From: Fervidobacterium nodosum Rt17-B1
Lineage (GTDB): Bacteria > Thermotogota > Thermotogae > Thermotogales > Fervidobacteriaceae
Length of the DNA stretch: 64,000 nt
Assembly: GCF_000017545.1 (NCBI RefSeq)
Contig: NC_009718.1
Span: 1,426,001 to 1,490,000, forward strand
Direction of reading: 5' to 3'
Positions 9,104 through 18,797 of this stretch are shown here, piece after piece (the stretch's first letter is position 1; the number at the start of each line of letters is the position of its first letter). A program made the translations under genes and the position numbers. The notes beneath the pieces were generated by a model. The model was given only the letters and a program-made list of their open reading frames with translations, searched no databases and had not been told where the DNA came from.

Positions 9104-9751
9104 GTGCCTTTCTCATTTGCAAAGAAAGAAAGGGAAGTAATAGAAAAATTAATACAGCTTTCCAGAAAAACCATTGAAGCGACAATGGCTTTAAAAGATT
9201 TTTTCACGTGCTATTTTTCCCCAGAATGTGAAAGACAGAGAGAAGTATTTTTATTAATCAAAACAATTGAGCACGAAGCCGATGAGATAAGAAGGTTTAT
9301 AATATCAGAATCCTACAAAGGATTATTTTTACCCGATATGAGGGAAGTAATTCATTCTTTGAGTGAGAGCATAGATAAAATAATCAACAAATGTGAATCG
9401 GTAAGTAAAATAATCGATTATCAGCAACCTAATGTGCCAGAAAACATAAAAGATAAAATTCTTAGTCAGCTTGAATGTGCTGTAAATGCTTCTAAATCAT
9501 TCTATAAATCTGTTGAAGAATTGTTTAATGACATTGATAAGGTCAATGCTTATATACTTGAAGTTGAAAAATACGAGCATGACGAAGATATGATTGAGGA
9601 AGTTGCACTAAAGGAAATTTTCTCTTTAGATTTACAACTTGCTGAGAAAATGCAACTTAAAGAATTAATAATAAACATAGGTGATATTGTCGATAGAACG
9701 GAAGATGCTTCAGATATACTGGAGGTATTGTTATTAAAACTAGCTTATTAA
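9104..9751 (+). CDS. DUF47 family (PhoU-like) protein
   Basis: About 215 residues, nearly all helical, with the E-H-E-A-D-E-I-R-R block (about residue 53) characteristic of DUF47/PhoU-related proteins. These usually sit beside Pit-type phosphate or other ion transporters as regulators, but no such transporter is adjacent. The open frame begins at ATG 9083, yet TGAGGTGG (9091-9098) sits just before GTG 9104, which I take as the start. Its stop overlaps the signal-peptide region of the next gene. Confidence 0.8.
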   Translation: MPFSFAKKEREVIEKLIQLSRKTIEATMALKDFFTCYFSPECERQREVFLLIKTIEHEADEIRRFIISESYKGLFLPDMREVIHSLSESIDKIINKCESVSKIIDYQQPNVPENIKDKILSQLECAVNASKSFYKSVEELFNDIDKVNAYILEVEKYEHDEDMIEEVALKEIFSLDLQLAEKMQLKELIINIGDIVDRTEDASDILEVLLLKLAY

Positions 9752-10713
9752 GTTTACTCTTGGTTTTGGTTACCATTTCACTATCATTTCCAGCGCAGTA
9801 TTATGTGTATTATAACAACGGAATACCTGTTTATAGAACTATAAAAGAAATAAAACCTTTCTTTGAATATACAAAAGTCTCGGAAGTTTATTGGGAAAGA
9901 CCTGTGCCAGAAATAGTTAAAATAAGAGATGGAGAACTTTCAGTTGTTCTCATTCACGGAATTGACCCTATGGAAGTTAACGGTAGTTGGACTTTATACA
10001 AAGAATATTTTGTAAATACATGGAATAGTTTATTGCCTAAAAATTGTGGTCTTTACATATTTATATATCCAACGCTTGATGTGCCACTTGAAGAAACGGC
10101 AAAAATTTTAGTCGATGAAATAATCAAATTGAATAAAAAAGTAAATATATATGCTCACAGTATGGGTGGAATTCTTCTGAGATATGTGCTTCAAAATGAA
10201 GAATTTAGGGAATTTGTGAACAAAATCATCTTCGCTGGAACACCTCATCTTGGAACACCGCTTGCTAATTTTGTAGTTTTGGACAAGAGCGTTTTGAAGT
10301 TTCATCCAAAATGGGACATAATAAAGACCGTAATTTTAATGGCTAATACTGCGTGGGTTTTTATTGATGCGCCAAATTATAAATACCTGACATTTGGATT
10401 TGAAAAACCTGAAATTCCAGAAAATATCAATTTTATGAATTTTGCAGCCAAAATAAACGCAAACACAAGTAGCATAGTTAAAAATTTAATAAATACTGAT
10501 TTTTTTTCATCTATTGCGTTGCAAATTCTCGAAAGTACTATAAAGATAATTTATCCAAAAGATTCCGATTTTACTCAAAATGATGGGATGGTACCACTAT
10601 TCAGCGCGACATACTATGGTAATGAAAAGGTATTTGAAGGATTTGACCACGCAGACTTAGCCATTAGCGAGACAATTGTTAAGGAAGCGATAAAATACTT
10701 TTTTGGAGAATAA
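9733..10713 (+). CDS. Secreted alpha/beta-hydrolase (lipase/PGAP1-like esterase)
   Basis: About 326 residues. It has the nucleophile elbow AHSMGG (GxSxG type), the HGIDP oxyanion block (VVLIHG), DGMVP near the acid residue, and FDHADLA with the likely catalytic His. The nearest ordinary start, TTG 9760, would cut the signal peptide. Reading from ATT 9733, 6 nt after GGAGGT (9721-9726), gives KTSLLSLLLVLVTISLSFPA, a textbook signal sequence, so an ATT start is likely. It overlaps the end of the DUF47 gene by 19 nt. The substrate is unknown; family relatives hydrolyse lipid esters. Confidence 0.82.
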   Translation: MKTSLLSLLLVLVTISLSFPAQYYVYYNNGIPVYRTIKEIKPFFEYTKVSEVYWERPVPEIVKIRDGELSVVLIHGIDPMEVNGSWTLYKEYFVNTWNSLLPKNCGLYIFIYPTLDVPLEETAKILVDEIIKLNKKVNIYAHSMGGILLRYVLQNEEFREFVNKIIFAGTPHLGTPLANFVVLDKSVLKFHPKWDIIKTVILMANTAWVFIDAPNYKYLTFGFEKPEIPENINFMNFAAKINANTSSIVKNLINTDFFSSIALQILESTIKIIYPKDSDFTQNDGMVPLFSATYYGNEKVFEGFDHADLAISETIVKEAIKYFFGE

Positions 10714-10757
10714 AAATTATGTAAAACAAACAAGAAAGTATTAGAGGTGAGTTTAAG

Positions 10758-11261
10758 ATGATTCAAAAATATAGATTAAATAGTTTTACGTACATTGTAT
10801 TGGTTTTTGTATTAACTTTACTATTTTTCTCATGTTCGGTGCCTTTTATTCCTGAAGTACCTCCTTCAAGCTACTCCCAAGAGGCTGCAATAAATGTTTT
10901 GAGTAACAAGTATTACTTAATCGATAGTGGATACATAGAAGGTTTTGGTGATATTTACCTCGGTGAAGGTAGATATGCTATATTTGACGGAGTTGATGGA
11001 ATATTCATGGTCTTCAAATACGACGATGAAGAACACGCAAAAGAAAGTTGGAATAAAATCACAAAGAAATACAACAATCCTTTCAAGTTAAAGTATTTCA
11101 AGGTAAATATGGGTGATTATGGCGTTTTTACTTTGAGGCTAGAAAATACCGATTTGTATGTTTGGTACAAGGATAATTGGTTGATAGTTATTTCTGGAGA
11201 TAAAATCGATAATTTTGTGAAGGATGTCAACGAGATTTATAAGACTATAAAAGCTCGATAA
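10758..11261 (+). CDS. Putative lipoprotein of unknown function
   Basis: 167 residues with a lipoprotein signal peptide: a long hydrophobic stretch ending in LLFFSC (cysteine near residue 26). The mature part is about 140 residues, mixed alpha/beta, with many aromatic residues (FGDIYLGEGRYAIFDGVDG; YVWYKDNWLIVISG). I recognise no family. It has a good RBS (GAGGTGAG) and sits between the secreted hydrolase and rnhB. Confidence 0.7.
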   Translation: MIQKYRLNSFTYIVLVFVLTLLFFSCSVPFIPEVPPSSYSQEAAINVLSNKYYLIDSGYIEGFGDIYLGEGRYAIFDGVDGIFMVFKYDDEEHAKESWNKITKKYNNPFKLKYFKVNMGDYGVFTLRLENTDLYVWYKDNWLIVISGDKIDNFVKDVNEIYKTIKAR

Positions 11262-11304
11262 GAATTGATTTTTTATCAAAAAACAACATTAGGGGTTAAG
11301 TATT

Positions 11305-12042
11305 ATGAGTACAAAAGGGACAATTGACTATTCCATTATAGGTGTTGACGAAGCTGGCAGGGGCCCAATTTTTGGTCCGGTAGTTGCGGCTGCTGTTTTT
11401 TTTGATGAGGGTATATACATAGAAGGGATAACGGACAGCAAAAAACTTAGTGAATCCAAAAGAGAAGAGCTGTATGAAAAAATATCTTTTAGCGCAAAGT
11501 TTGGAATCGGAATAGCCACACCAGACGAAATAGATGTATACAATATACTTCATGCGACTGAATTAGCGATGAATAGAGCGCTGGAAATACTTTCTTATTA
11601 TATCAAGATAGATGAAGGAAAAAATATTTATGTTGATGGAAAGGATTTGAGACTGAATTTTCCTTCTAAGTGTATTGTAAAAGGTGATGAAAAAGTTTAT
11701 CAAATATCGGCTGCATCAATTTTGGCAAAAGTGACACGGGATAGGATAATGAAAAAGTTTGATAAAGAATTTCCAGAATATAATCTATCAAAACACAAAG
11801 GATATGCTACTTCTGAGCATATTGAATTACTAAAAAAGTATGGTCCCACTCCGTATCATCGTTTAACCTTTGATCCAGTATTTCAATTGGTAACTCCTTC
11901 TTTGTTAGATAAATGGTTAACTGAAAACATGATTACTTTAGAAAGATACATTATTTTAATAAAATCAATGGAGGTGGACTTGTTTGGCAATAGACGAGAC
12001 GTCAGGAAAAAGAGCAGAAAGACAAAATATGGAAAATATTGA
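11305..12042 (+). CDS. rnhB: Ribonuclease HII
   Basis: 245 residues. It opens with [20 protein letters not shown] (the D-E-x-G-R-G active-site motif), and YVDGKDLR and [14 protein letters not shown] supply further acidic and structural residues. It removes RNA from RNA:DNA hybrids and single ribonucleotides. About 30 C-terminal residues extend past the usual end. The last 59 nt overlap the start of thyX in another frame, an unusually long overlap that depends on the TTG start chosen for thyX. Confidence 0.94.
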   Translation: MSTKGTIDYSIIGVDEAGRGPIFGPVVAAAVFFDEGIYIEGITDSKKLSESKREELYEKISFSAKFGIGIATPDEIDVYNILHATELAMNRALEILSYYIKIDEGKNIYVDGKDLRLNFPSKCIVKGDEKVYQISAASILAKVTRDRIMKKFDKEFPEYNLSKHKGYATSEHIELLKKYGPTPYHRLTFDPVFQLVTPSLLDKWLTENMITLERYIILIKSMEVDLFGNRRDVRKKSRKTKYGKY

Positions 12043-12730
12043 TTTTTCAAAATTTGAGAAGAATATACTCGATAAGGGTTTCGTTAGATTAGTTGACATG
12101 ATGGGTGATGATTATGCGGCGGTAAAAGCGGCACGTGTTTCTTATGGTCAAGGACTTAAAACACCGGAACGTGATAAAGCACTTATTATATACCTTATGG
12201 AACATGGTCACGAAACACCATTTGAGCACATTGTCTTTACATTCCACGCAAAAGCCCCACTCTTTGTCGCAAGACAATGGTTTAGACACAGGATAGGTTC
12301 ATTCAATGAAATAAGCCAAAGATATACAGAGATAAAAGACGAAGAATTCTATATCCCTTCCAATGTTCGTGTAAACGTACCAGAAGATAGACAAAAAGCA
12401 GTTCAATTAAACGACGAAGAACTTTTGCGCAAAGTTATTGATATGATGGAAAATGTATTTGATGAAAGCTATAAAATTTACAAAGAGTTGATAGGCTTAG
12501 GTGTAGCACGTGAACTTGCAAGAATAGTCTTGCCATTAGCAACATATACACAATTTTATTGGACGGTAAACGCAAGAAGTTTAATGAACTTTTTGAACTT
12601 GAGAGCAGATTCACATGCTCAATGGGAAATTCAACAATACGCTATAGCAATAGCCGATATATTTAAAGAAACTTGTCCATGGACATACGAAGCATTTATA
12701 AAATACGGCTATAGAGGTGATTTATTGTGA
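11984..12730 (+). CDS. thyX: Flavin-dependent thymidylate synthase ThyX
   Basis: 248 residues. The ThyX motif is present as [14 protein letters not shown] (about residues 95-108), and [17 protein letters not shown] gives the C-terminal dUMP/FAD contacts. It makes dTMP using methylene-tetrahydrofolate, NADPH and FAD; folD, one gene further on, makes that folate. TTG start at 11984, 8 nt after GGAGGT. A later ATG at 12029 would shorten the N-terminus by 15 residues and cut the overlap with rnhB from 59 to 14 nt, but has no comparable ribosome site. Confidence 0.95.
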   Translation: MAIDETSGKRAERQNMENIDFSKFEKNILDKGFVRLVDMMGDDYAAVKAARVSYGQGLKTPERDKALIIYLMEHGHETPFEHIVFTFHAKAPLFVARQWFRHRIGSFNEISQRYTEIKDEEFYIPSNVRVNVPEDRQKAVQLNDEELLRKVIDMMENVFDESYKIYKELIGLGVARELARIVLPLATYTQFYWTVNARSLMNFLNLRADSHAQWEIQQYAIAIADIFKETCPWTYEAFIKYGYRGDLL

Positions 12731-13083
12731 AACTTAGTGAGTTACTCAAAATAGTTGAAGGTGAAATAGTGGTCAATAGTGGTGTAAATCCTGAAGAAAT
12801 AGAGATAGAAAAAGTTGCAGCATCTGATTTAATGAGTGATGTTCTTGCGCTTTCTGAACCCGGGTCTTTACTGGTAACAGGTTTAGCAACTCCACAGTGT
12901 GTTAGAACAGCTGGAGTTGTTGGGATTCCTGTAGTTTTAATTGTTAGAAACAGGGATATAATGCCTGAGACAAAAGCAGCTGCCGAAATGTCTGGAGTGG
13001 TTCTTTGTGTCACGAAGAAAGGTATGTACGAAGTATGTGGAATACTTTATAACACTGGACTGAAACCCGTTTATGCACAATAA
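12727..13083 (+). CDS. DRTGG-domain protein
   Basis: 118 residues forming a single DRTGG-type domain: [16 protein letters not shown] at the start, DLMSDVLAL in the middle, [10 protein letters not shown] towards the end. Stand-alone DRTGG proteins are common in anaerobes, often near hydrogenase or redox genes, and have no established activity. GTG start at 12727 overlapping the thyX stop by 4 nt, so it is translationally coupled to thyX. Confidence 0.75.
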   Translation: MKLSELLKIVEGEIVVNSGVNPEEIEIEKVAASDLMSDVLALSEPGSLLVTGLATPQCVRTAGVVGIPVVLIVRNRDIMPETKAAAEMSGVVLCVTKKGMYEVCGILYNTGLKPVYAQ

Positions 13084-13136
13084 TTTAATTATAAGTTAGT
13101 TAATATTTTTAGAAGTAAGTGAGGGGAAGTGTTTTT

Positions 13137-13955
13137 ATGTTTATCAATATAGAACCTTTGTATTCTTCAATGGTTGAAAATATAAAAGAACGTGTATCTA
13201 AACTTTCTAAACCTCCAAAGTTGGTTGCAGTTACTTGTCAACCTGATTCTTCAACATTGGCGTACTTAAGAAGCCAAGAAAAACAAGCAAAAAGATTTGG
13301 AATTGATTTTGCGGTGTATGAAGCACCAAAAGCGATGGATTTGAAAATTCTTTTACCAAAACTCTCAGCAGATGGTTCCGTAAACGGAATATTTTTGACG
13401 CACCCGTTACCATCTGATATTTCTGAGTACGAGGCAGTTTCTTTAATATCACCGGATAAAGATATTGAAGGACGCCATCCAATTAACCTTGGTAACATTT
13501 TGTATGACAAACCAGTATTCCCTCCATGTACAGCGGAGGCGGTTTTAAGGATAATAAATTACCTCACAAATCCATCGGGTAAAAAGATAGCGGTAATTGG
13601 TCGAAGTGTCACGGTTGGAAAACCTCTTGCTATGCTTCTTCTTCAAAAAGGTATAGATGCAACAGTTACAATTTGTCACTCAAGAACAAAAGATATTGCT
13701 GAGATTACCAAAAATTCGGATATTGTAGTTGTTGCTATAGGAAAAGCGAAGATGTTTGGAAAAGATTACTTCAAACCTGGTACAATAGTTATAGATGTTG
13801 GAATCAACGTTGAAGGGGATGAGATTGTTGGAGATGTTGATCCATCTGTTTCTGAAATTTGCGAATTAACACCGGTTCCAGGCGGAGTTGGTCGTATTAC
13901 AACTCTTGTATTAATGGAACACACTGTGAAAGCGGCAGAAATGTCGTTAAAATAA
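13137..13955 (+). CDS. folD: Methylene-tetrahydrofolate dehydrogenase/cyclohydrolase
   Basis: About 272 residues, near the usual 280-300. The catalytic lysine lies in the SQEKQAKRFGI block, PDKDIEGRHPINLG is the family signature, and VIGRSVTVGKPLAMLLL is the NADP-binding site. It ends with PVPGGVGRITTLVLMEHTV. It interconverts methylene-, methenyl- and formyl-THF and would feed ThyX. An upstream GTG (13119) is in frame, but ATG 13137, with GAGGGGAAG about 8 nt before it, is a better start. Confidence 0.96.
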   Translation: MFINIEPLYSSMVENIKERVSKLSKPPKLVAVTCQPDSSTLAYLRSQEKQAKRFGIDFAVYEAPKAMDLKILLPKLSADGSVNGIFLTHPLPSDISEYEAVSLISPDKDIEGRHPINLGNILYDKPVFPPCTAEAVLRIINYLTNPSGKKIAVIGRSVTVGKPLAMLLLQKGIDATVTICHSRTKDIAEITKNSDIVVVAIGKAKMFGKDYFKPGTIVIDVGINVEGDEIVGDVDPSVSEICELTPVPGGVGRITTLVLMEHTVKAAEMSLK

Positions 13956-13969
13956 AAGGAGGTATTGTT

Positions 13970-14359
13970 ATGAGGATGATTTTTGCAGGCGCACCTGATG
14001 CAGGTGCGACGACAGGAACAACAGCTACTTCAACAAGTGGAGCAGGAGCATTGATGCAAATGCTCATAATGCTTCTTATATTCTTTGCAATGATGTATTT
14101 CTTGGTTATTTTACCTCAAAGAAGAAGAGAAAAAGAATTTAAGCAAATGGTTGAATCCCTTAAAAGAGGAGACACAATTATAACAACTGGTGGAATTGTT
14201 GGAAAGATAATTGATATCAAAAAGGACACAATAAAAGTTAAGAGTGCAAACTCAACTGAGCTCGAAATTCACAAAGCTTACATTGCAAAGGTTATTAAGG
14301 AGAAAGAAGAGGTAAAGGAAGAAGAAAACGATAATTCCAAGGAGAATTCTAAAGAATAA
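13970..14359 (+). CDS. yajC: Preprotein translocase subunit YajC
   Basis: 129 residues with a single transmembrane helix (LIMLLIFFAMMYFLVILPQRRREKEF) and the conserved VESLKRGDTIITTGGIVGKI block. It has a charged, Glu/Lys-rich tail. It precedes secD and secF, its normal partners in the Sec holotranslocon. ATG at 13970 follows AAAGGAGGT, which fixes the start. Confidence 0.95.
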   Translation: MRMIFAGAPDAGATTGTTATSTSGAGALMQMLIMLLIFFAMMYFLVILPQRRREKEFKQMVESLKRGDTIITTGGIVGKIIDIKKDTIKVKSANSTELEIHKAYIAKVIKEKEEVKEEENDNSKENSKE

Positions 14360-14380
14360 ACATCAAGGGAGGGTATTACT

Positions 14381-15805
14381 ATGCGAAGTGACCGTGTAAG
14401 ACTCATAATTTCATTAGCACTACTGGTCGCAGCCGTTGTGGCATTGTTATTACCAGGGGGAAGACAAGCAACAGGTATTGCTAAGCTTTTCAGTAGAATC
14501 AAACTCGGTTTGGACCTCAGCGGTGGTGTAAGGCTTGAGTACAGAGTTGATATTGAAAAAGGTGTAGAAAATCCAAGTGCTGTAGTTGACGATGTGTGGA
14601 CAGTTCTCAGAAATAGGCTTGACTCGGCTGGATATACGGAAGCAGTAGTAAAGAAAAGTTTCAGGGAAAATAATTCATTTATCATAGTTGAAATTCCTGA
14701 TGCAACTGACACATCATTTGCTGAAAAATTGGTTGGTTCAACCGGTCTTTTGTGGTTTGGTCAGGCAATCGACGAAAGAGATTACGATCCAACTACTAAT
14801 CCTGATGATGTGAACCTTGCTACTAGGGAAGGAGCACAATGGTATTCAGATAAAGACGGAAAAAAATGGTACTTAATAAAGAAAGAAATCAATAACAGAA
14901 AAGATCTTGTCCTTTCTGGTCCAAGAATTTCCGAAGCAGTTCCTACTGTTGACCAAAAAGGTGTTGCAAATTATGTTGTATCGTTCACCTTGGCAAGAGA
15001 ATACGTTGAAGTATTTAAAAATATAACAAAAGAGCTTTATGTACCAGAACAAGTCCTCAATAGTGGTACGACACAATATCAAATGGCTTTAAAGAAGAGA
15101 CTCGCAATAGTACTTGATGACAAAGTTCAATTTGTAGGATTTGTTGTAAGCCCAATAGAAGATGGTAAAGGACAGATTAGAGGTAATTTCACATTTGACG
15201 AAGCTAAAGAGCTTGCAGCGATTTTGAGAAGTGGGGCACTACCTGCAAGACTTGAGAAAACTTCTGCAAGCCTCGTTTCACCACTTCTTGGTAAAGATGT
15301 ACTTAAACAATCTTTAAACGCAGGTCTAATTGGCGCGGTGTTAGTAATTATTTACATGCTTGCTTTCTATGGTGTTATGAGCTTTGTTGCAGTTATAGGT
15401 ATATTCTACGCACTTGCACTAATATTCGGTTTCTTGGCCGGTACGGGCGCAATATTAACATTACCAGGTATCGCAGGTATAATCTTTACAATAGGTACAC
15501 TTGTTGATGGAAATATAATTATTTACGAAAGGATAAAAGAAGAAATCAGAGGTGGAAAAACACCAAAAGCAGCTATAGAAGTTGCATTTTCAAGATCTTT
15601 CTGGACACTCTTTGACGCAAACCTAACGACTATAATCGCAGCTCTCTTCCTTTACTACTTTGGTACGGGAACAATAAAAGGCTTTGCTATAACAACAATC
15701 GTTGGTATCTTCTCAGCAATGTTCATGAATTTGGTATTCAGCAAATTCTTACTTGACGCAATGGCTGGAGCAATTAGAGTGAGAAAGACAGGGGGTGCAC
15801 AGTAA
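14381..15805 (+). CDS. secD: Protein translocase subunit SecD
   Basis: 474 residues. An N-terminal membrane helix is followed by the periplasmic head (LGLDLSGGVRLEY, then RNRLDSAGYTEAVV) and five C-terminal helices with GTLVDGNIIIYERIKEE, the RND-type motif with the functional Asp. It uses the ion gradient to complete protein export. Its stop overlaps the secF start by 1 nt. Confidence 0.97.
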   Translation: MRSDRVRLIISLALLVAAVVALLLPGGRQATGIAKLFSRIKLGLDLSGGVRLEYRVDIEKGVENPSAVVDDVWTVLRNRLDSAGYTEAVVKKSFRENNSFIIVEIPDATDTSFAEKLVGSTGLLWFGQAIDERDYDPTTNPDDVNLATREGAQWYSDKDGKKWYLIKKEINNRKDLVLSGPRISEAVPTVDQKGVANYVVSFTLAREYVEVFKNITKELYVPEQVLNSGTTQYQMALKKRLAIVLDDKVQFVGFVVSPIEDGKGQIRGNFTFDEAKELAAILRSGALPARLEKTSASLVSPLLGKDVLKQSLNAGLIGAVLVIIYMLAFYGVMSFVAVIGIFYALALIFGFLAGTGAILTLPGIAGIIFTIGTLVDGNIIIYERIKEEIRGGKTPKAAIEVAFSRSFWTLFDANLTTIIAALFLYYFGTGTIKGFAITTIVGIFSAMFMNLVFSKFLLDAMAGAIRVRKTGGAQ

Positions 15806-16701
15806 TGAAAATCGATTTTGTTGGTAAACGATACTTCTTTATGGCATTATCAGCTGTCCTTATAATTGTTTCAATAATAAGTTTTTTCACCAAGGGATTT
15901 AATCTTGGTTTAGAATTTATCGGTGGAAGCGAAATAGTTGTTAAAGCATCAAAAGATATGACTGTCGCAGACGTAAGACAAAAGATTTCCTCACTTGGTC
16001 AAGAATTTACAAATGCAAGGATACTTGAAGTTCATGCATTGGGTCAAGAAACAGATAAAACATTTTCAATAGTTGTTGCCCCAAAAGACGAAAAAGGACA
16101 ATTGAGAGTTTACACAGCGGACGAAAAAGCGGAGATTTCGAAAAAGATAGAAAACTTACTTAATGCAAAAGTTGCGTCTTTCAATGAAATTAGTGGTGAT
16201 GCAGCGAATGAAATAAAAAATCTTACATGGAAGGCTATAGTATTTACTCTACTTGGTATACTTGTTTACGTTGCTCTTAGATTCAAATTTTCATTTGGTG
16301 TTGGTGCAATATTAGCACTCATACACGATGTTATAATAACAATGGGATTTTATTCTATATTCGGGATTGAAATGAACATCGCAGCTATTGCAGCGTTACT
16401 AACCCTTGTCGGTTACTCTGTTAATGACACTATTATCGTATTCGATAGAATAAGAGAATTTGGAAAGAAATTCAGAGGTAAAGACATAGCGACAATTGTA
16501 AACGATAGTATAAATTCTGTCTTAGTAAGAACTATAAACACATCGTTAACAACCTTCTTTACGGTTTTAATGCTCTTGCTATTTTCAACAGGTGGAATCA
16601 AATCGTTTGCTTTTGGAATGACTATAGGTGTTGTTGTAGGTACATACTCGTCAATATTCATAGCATCCCCAGTAGTAATTAAGTGGGTCAAATCGGTATA
16701 A
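15805..16701 (+). CDS. secF: Protein translocase subunit SecF
   Basis: 298 residues. The N-terminal helix is followed by NLGLEFIGGSEIVV (the SecF counterpart of the SecD head motif), then five membrane helices with VGYSVNDTIIVFDRIRE and RTINTSLTT. Works with SecD and YajC. Last gene of the long plus-strand run, followed by a terminator at 16752. Confidence 0.97.
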   Translation: MKIDFVGKRYFFMALSAVLIIVSIISFFTKGFNLGLEFIGGSEIVVKASKDMTVADVRQKISSLGQEFTNARILEVHALGQETDKTFSIVVAPKDEKGQLRVYTADEKAEISKKIENLLNAKVASFNEISGDAANEIKNLTWKAIVFTLLGILVYVALRFKFSFGVGAILALIHDVIITMGFYSIFGIEMNIAAIAALLTLVGYSVNDTIIVFDRIREFGKKFRGKDIATIVNDSINSVLVRTINTSLTTFFTVLMLLLFSTGGIKSFAFGMTIGVVVGTYSSIFIASPVVIKWVKSV

Positions 16702-16751
16702 TTATGATAAAAATTGTCTTAAAATAAGAATTATAGTTATGGAACACAAAT

Positions 16752-16776
16752 CGGGGATCCACATCCCCGGTTTTTT
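16752..16776 (+). terminator. Terminator of the yajC-secD-secF operon
   Basis: A 7-bp GC-rich stem (16752-16758 with 16763-16769), 4-nt loop, then GTTTTTT. Confidence 0.88.
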
Positions 16777-16847
16777 ATAAAAGTAAAAGAGACTTGTGCA
16801 GTCTATAAATTCAGTTAAAAATTAATATTTAAAAGGAGGTTGGGATT

Positions 16848-18797
16848 TTGATACTACTATTTTCCTCGATAGCTATAGGTACTGTACTGATTATCTATCT
16901 AACGTTATCAGTACTTGACAAAAGTCCAGGAAACGAAAAAACAGAGAGGATTTCAAACATAATCCAAAAAGGTGCACGCTCGTTCTTGTTCCAGGAGTAC
17001 ACCGTATTTTTTCCAATAGTCATAGTTTTAGCTCTTTTATTTACATTCACTACAGGATATAAACAAGCGCTTTCGTTTATTATTGGTTCAGTTTTTTCGG
17101 TTTTAGCAGGCTTTTTTGGTATGATGATAGCTACTAAATCTAACGCGCGTACCGCATGGGGTGCGACAAAAGGTGTTGGTGAAGCATTAGATATAGCATT
17201 TTCTGGTGGAGCAGTTATGGGGCTAACCGTTTCCGTCTTAGGTCTTCTTGGTTTAAGCATAGTTTATCTAACATTTGGACTCCAAGCAGTCAGTTATTAT
17301 TCACTTGGTGCATCATTTGTGGCTTTATTTGCGAGAGTTGGTGGAGGTATATACACAAAAGCAGCGGATGTTGGTGCGGATATCGTGGGAAAAGTTGAAT
17401 CAAATTTACCAGAAGATGACCCAAGAAACCCTGCGGTTATAGCCGACAATGTCGGAGATAACGTTGGTGACGTTGCAGGAATGGGTGCGGACCTTTACGA
17501 ATCTTACGTTGGTTCGATATTTTCAGGAATAGCACTTGGTTATATTTTATTTGGAGATAAAGGAATCTTAAACACACTTTACATAGTAGGTTTTGGTTTA
17601 ATTGCATCGATACTTGCGATCATCTTAGTTAAGGTTCTTTCAAAAATGAATACAGAACCTGCCTTGGCATTGAGAAGTGGCACAATTGCGTCAAGTGTTG
17701 TGTTTTTAATATTTTCCTTGGCATATGCAATTATAGAGAAAAACTTAAATCTCTTCTGGGTAGTTCTCATCGGTAACATCGTCGGAGTAGCTATAGGCCT
17801 TATCACCGAATGGTACACTTCTGGAAAGAAAGTCGAAAAATTGGCGCACTCTGCTATGATGGGACCAGCGAACGTTATCATCAGCGGTACGGCCCTTGGA
17901 ATGGAATCAACAGCGGTAATAACGATAATTATTGCTGTAGGAACGTTATTAGCTTACAAAATTGCAGGGCTTTATGGCATAGCCATGGCAGGCGTTGGTA
18001 TGTTGGCAACACTTGCTATGAACCTTTCCGTTGATGCGTACGGTCCTATAGCGGATAACGCAGGTGGAGTTGCGGAAATGTCAGGTTTAGATAAAAGTGT
18101 CAGAGCAATTACTGATAAATTAGATGCTCTTGGAAACACAACCGCGGCAATGGGTAAAGGTTTTGCGATAGGTTCAGCGGCCCTCACAGCTATAGCATTA
18201 TTTGCGAATTTTGGTTCAACTGCTCACGTTCAAGAAATAAATCTTCAAGATCCTAAAATGTTCATTGGAGCACTTATTGGTGCGATGCTGACATTCTTCT
18301 TCTCAGCACTTACAATGAACGCTGTTGGTGATGCGGCAAACGATATGGTTGAAGAAATCAGAAGACAAATAAAAGAGATACCGGGCATACTTTCTGGTAC
18401 GAGCGAGCCAGATTATCAAAGTTGTATAAAAATAGCAACGAAAGGTGCCTTGAAACGAATGGTACTTCCGGCAATCTTAGCCATTCTCGCACCAATTATT
18501 CTTATGGTAGGTCTTGGGGTTCAAGCAGTCGCAGGTTTACTTATCGGTTCAACAGTGACAGGTGTCGCACTTGCGATATTCATGGCGAATTCAGGAGGAG
18601 CATGGGACAATGCCAAGAAATATGTTGAAGAAGGGCACCTAGGTGGTAAAGGCTCGTTTACACACAAAGCAACTGTTGTTGGTGACACAGTTGGTGACCC
18701 TTACAAAGACACAGCTGGTCCGTCTCTCAATATTCTTATTAAATTAATGGCAATAACATCGATAGTATTTTACTCAATAGTGGGGAGGTGGCTATAA
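16848..18797 (+). CDS. hppA: Membrane-bound ion-pumping pyrophosphatase
   Basis: 649 residues with about 15-16 membrane helices. It hydrolyses PPi to pump H+ or Na+. Active-site blocks are GGGIYTKAADVGADIVGKVE, DDPRNPAVIADNVGDNVGD, DLYESYVGSI and a C-terminal GDTVGDPYKDTAGP. The LGNTTAAMGKG block has Ala where K+-independent enzymes carry Lys, which points to the K+-dependent class. Thermotoga homologues in that class pump Na+, so Na+ is the likelier ion, but this is inference. It abuts the PFK-like gene with no gap, suggesting a PPi-linked glycolytic unit. RBS AAAGGAGGT; TTG start. Confidence 0.95.
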   Translation: MILLFSSIAIGTVLIIYLTLSVLDKSPGNEKTERISNIIQKGARSFLFQEYTVFFPIVIVLALLFTFTTGYKQALSFIIGSVFSVLAGFFGMMIATKSNARTAWGATKGVGEALDIAFSGGAVMGLTVSVLGLLGLSIVYLTFGLQAVSYYSLGASFVALFARVGGGIYTKAADVGADIVGKVESNLPEDDPRNPAVIADNVGDNVGDVAGMGADLYESYVGSIFSGIALGYILFGDKGILNTLYIVGFGLIASILAIILVKVLSKMNTEPALALRSGTIASSVVFLIFSLAYAIIEKNLNLFWVVLIGNIVGVAIGLITEWYTSGKKVEKLAHSAMMGPANVIISGTALGMESTAVITIIIAVGTLLAYKIAGLYGIAMAGVGMLATLAMNLSVDAYGPIADNAGGVAEMSGLDKSVRAITDKLDALGNTTAAMGKGFAIGSAALTAIALFANFGSTAHVQEINLQDPKMFIGALIGAMLTFFFSALTMNAVGDAANDMVEEIRRQIKEIPGILSGTSEPDYQSCIKIATKGALKRMVLPAILAILAPIILMVGLGVQAVAGLLIGSTVTGVALAIFMANSGGAWDNAKKYVEEGHLGGKGSFTHKATVVGDTVGDPYKDTAGPSLNILIKLMAITSIVFYSIVGRWL

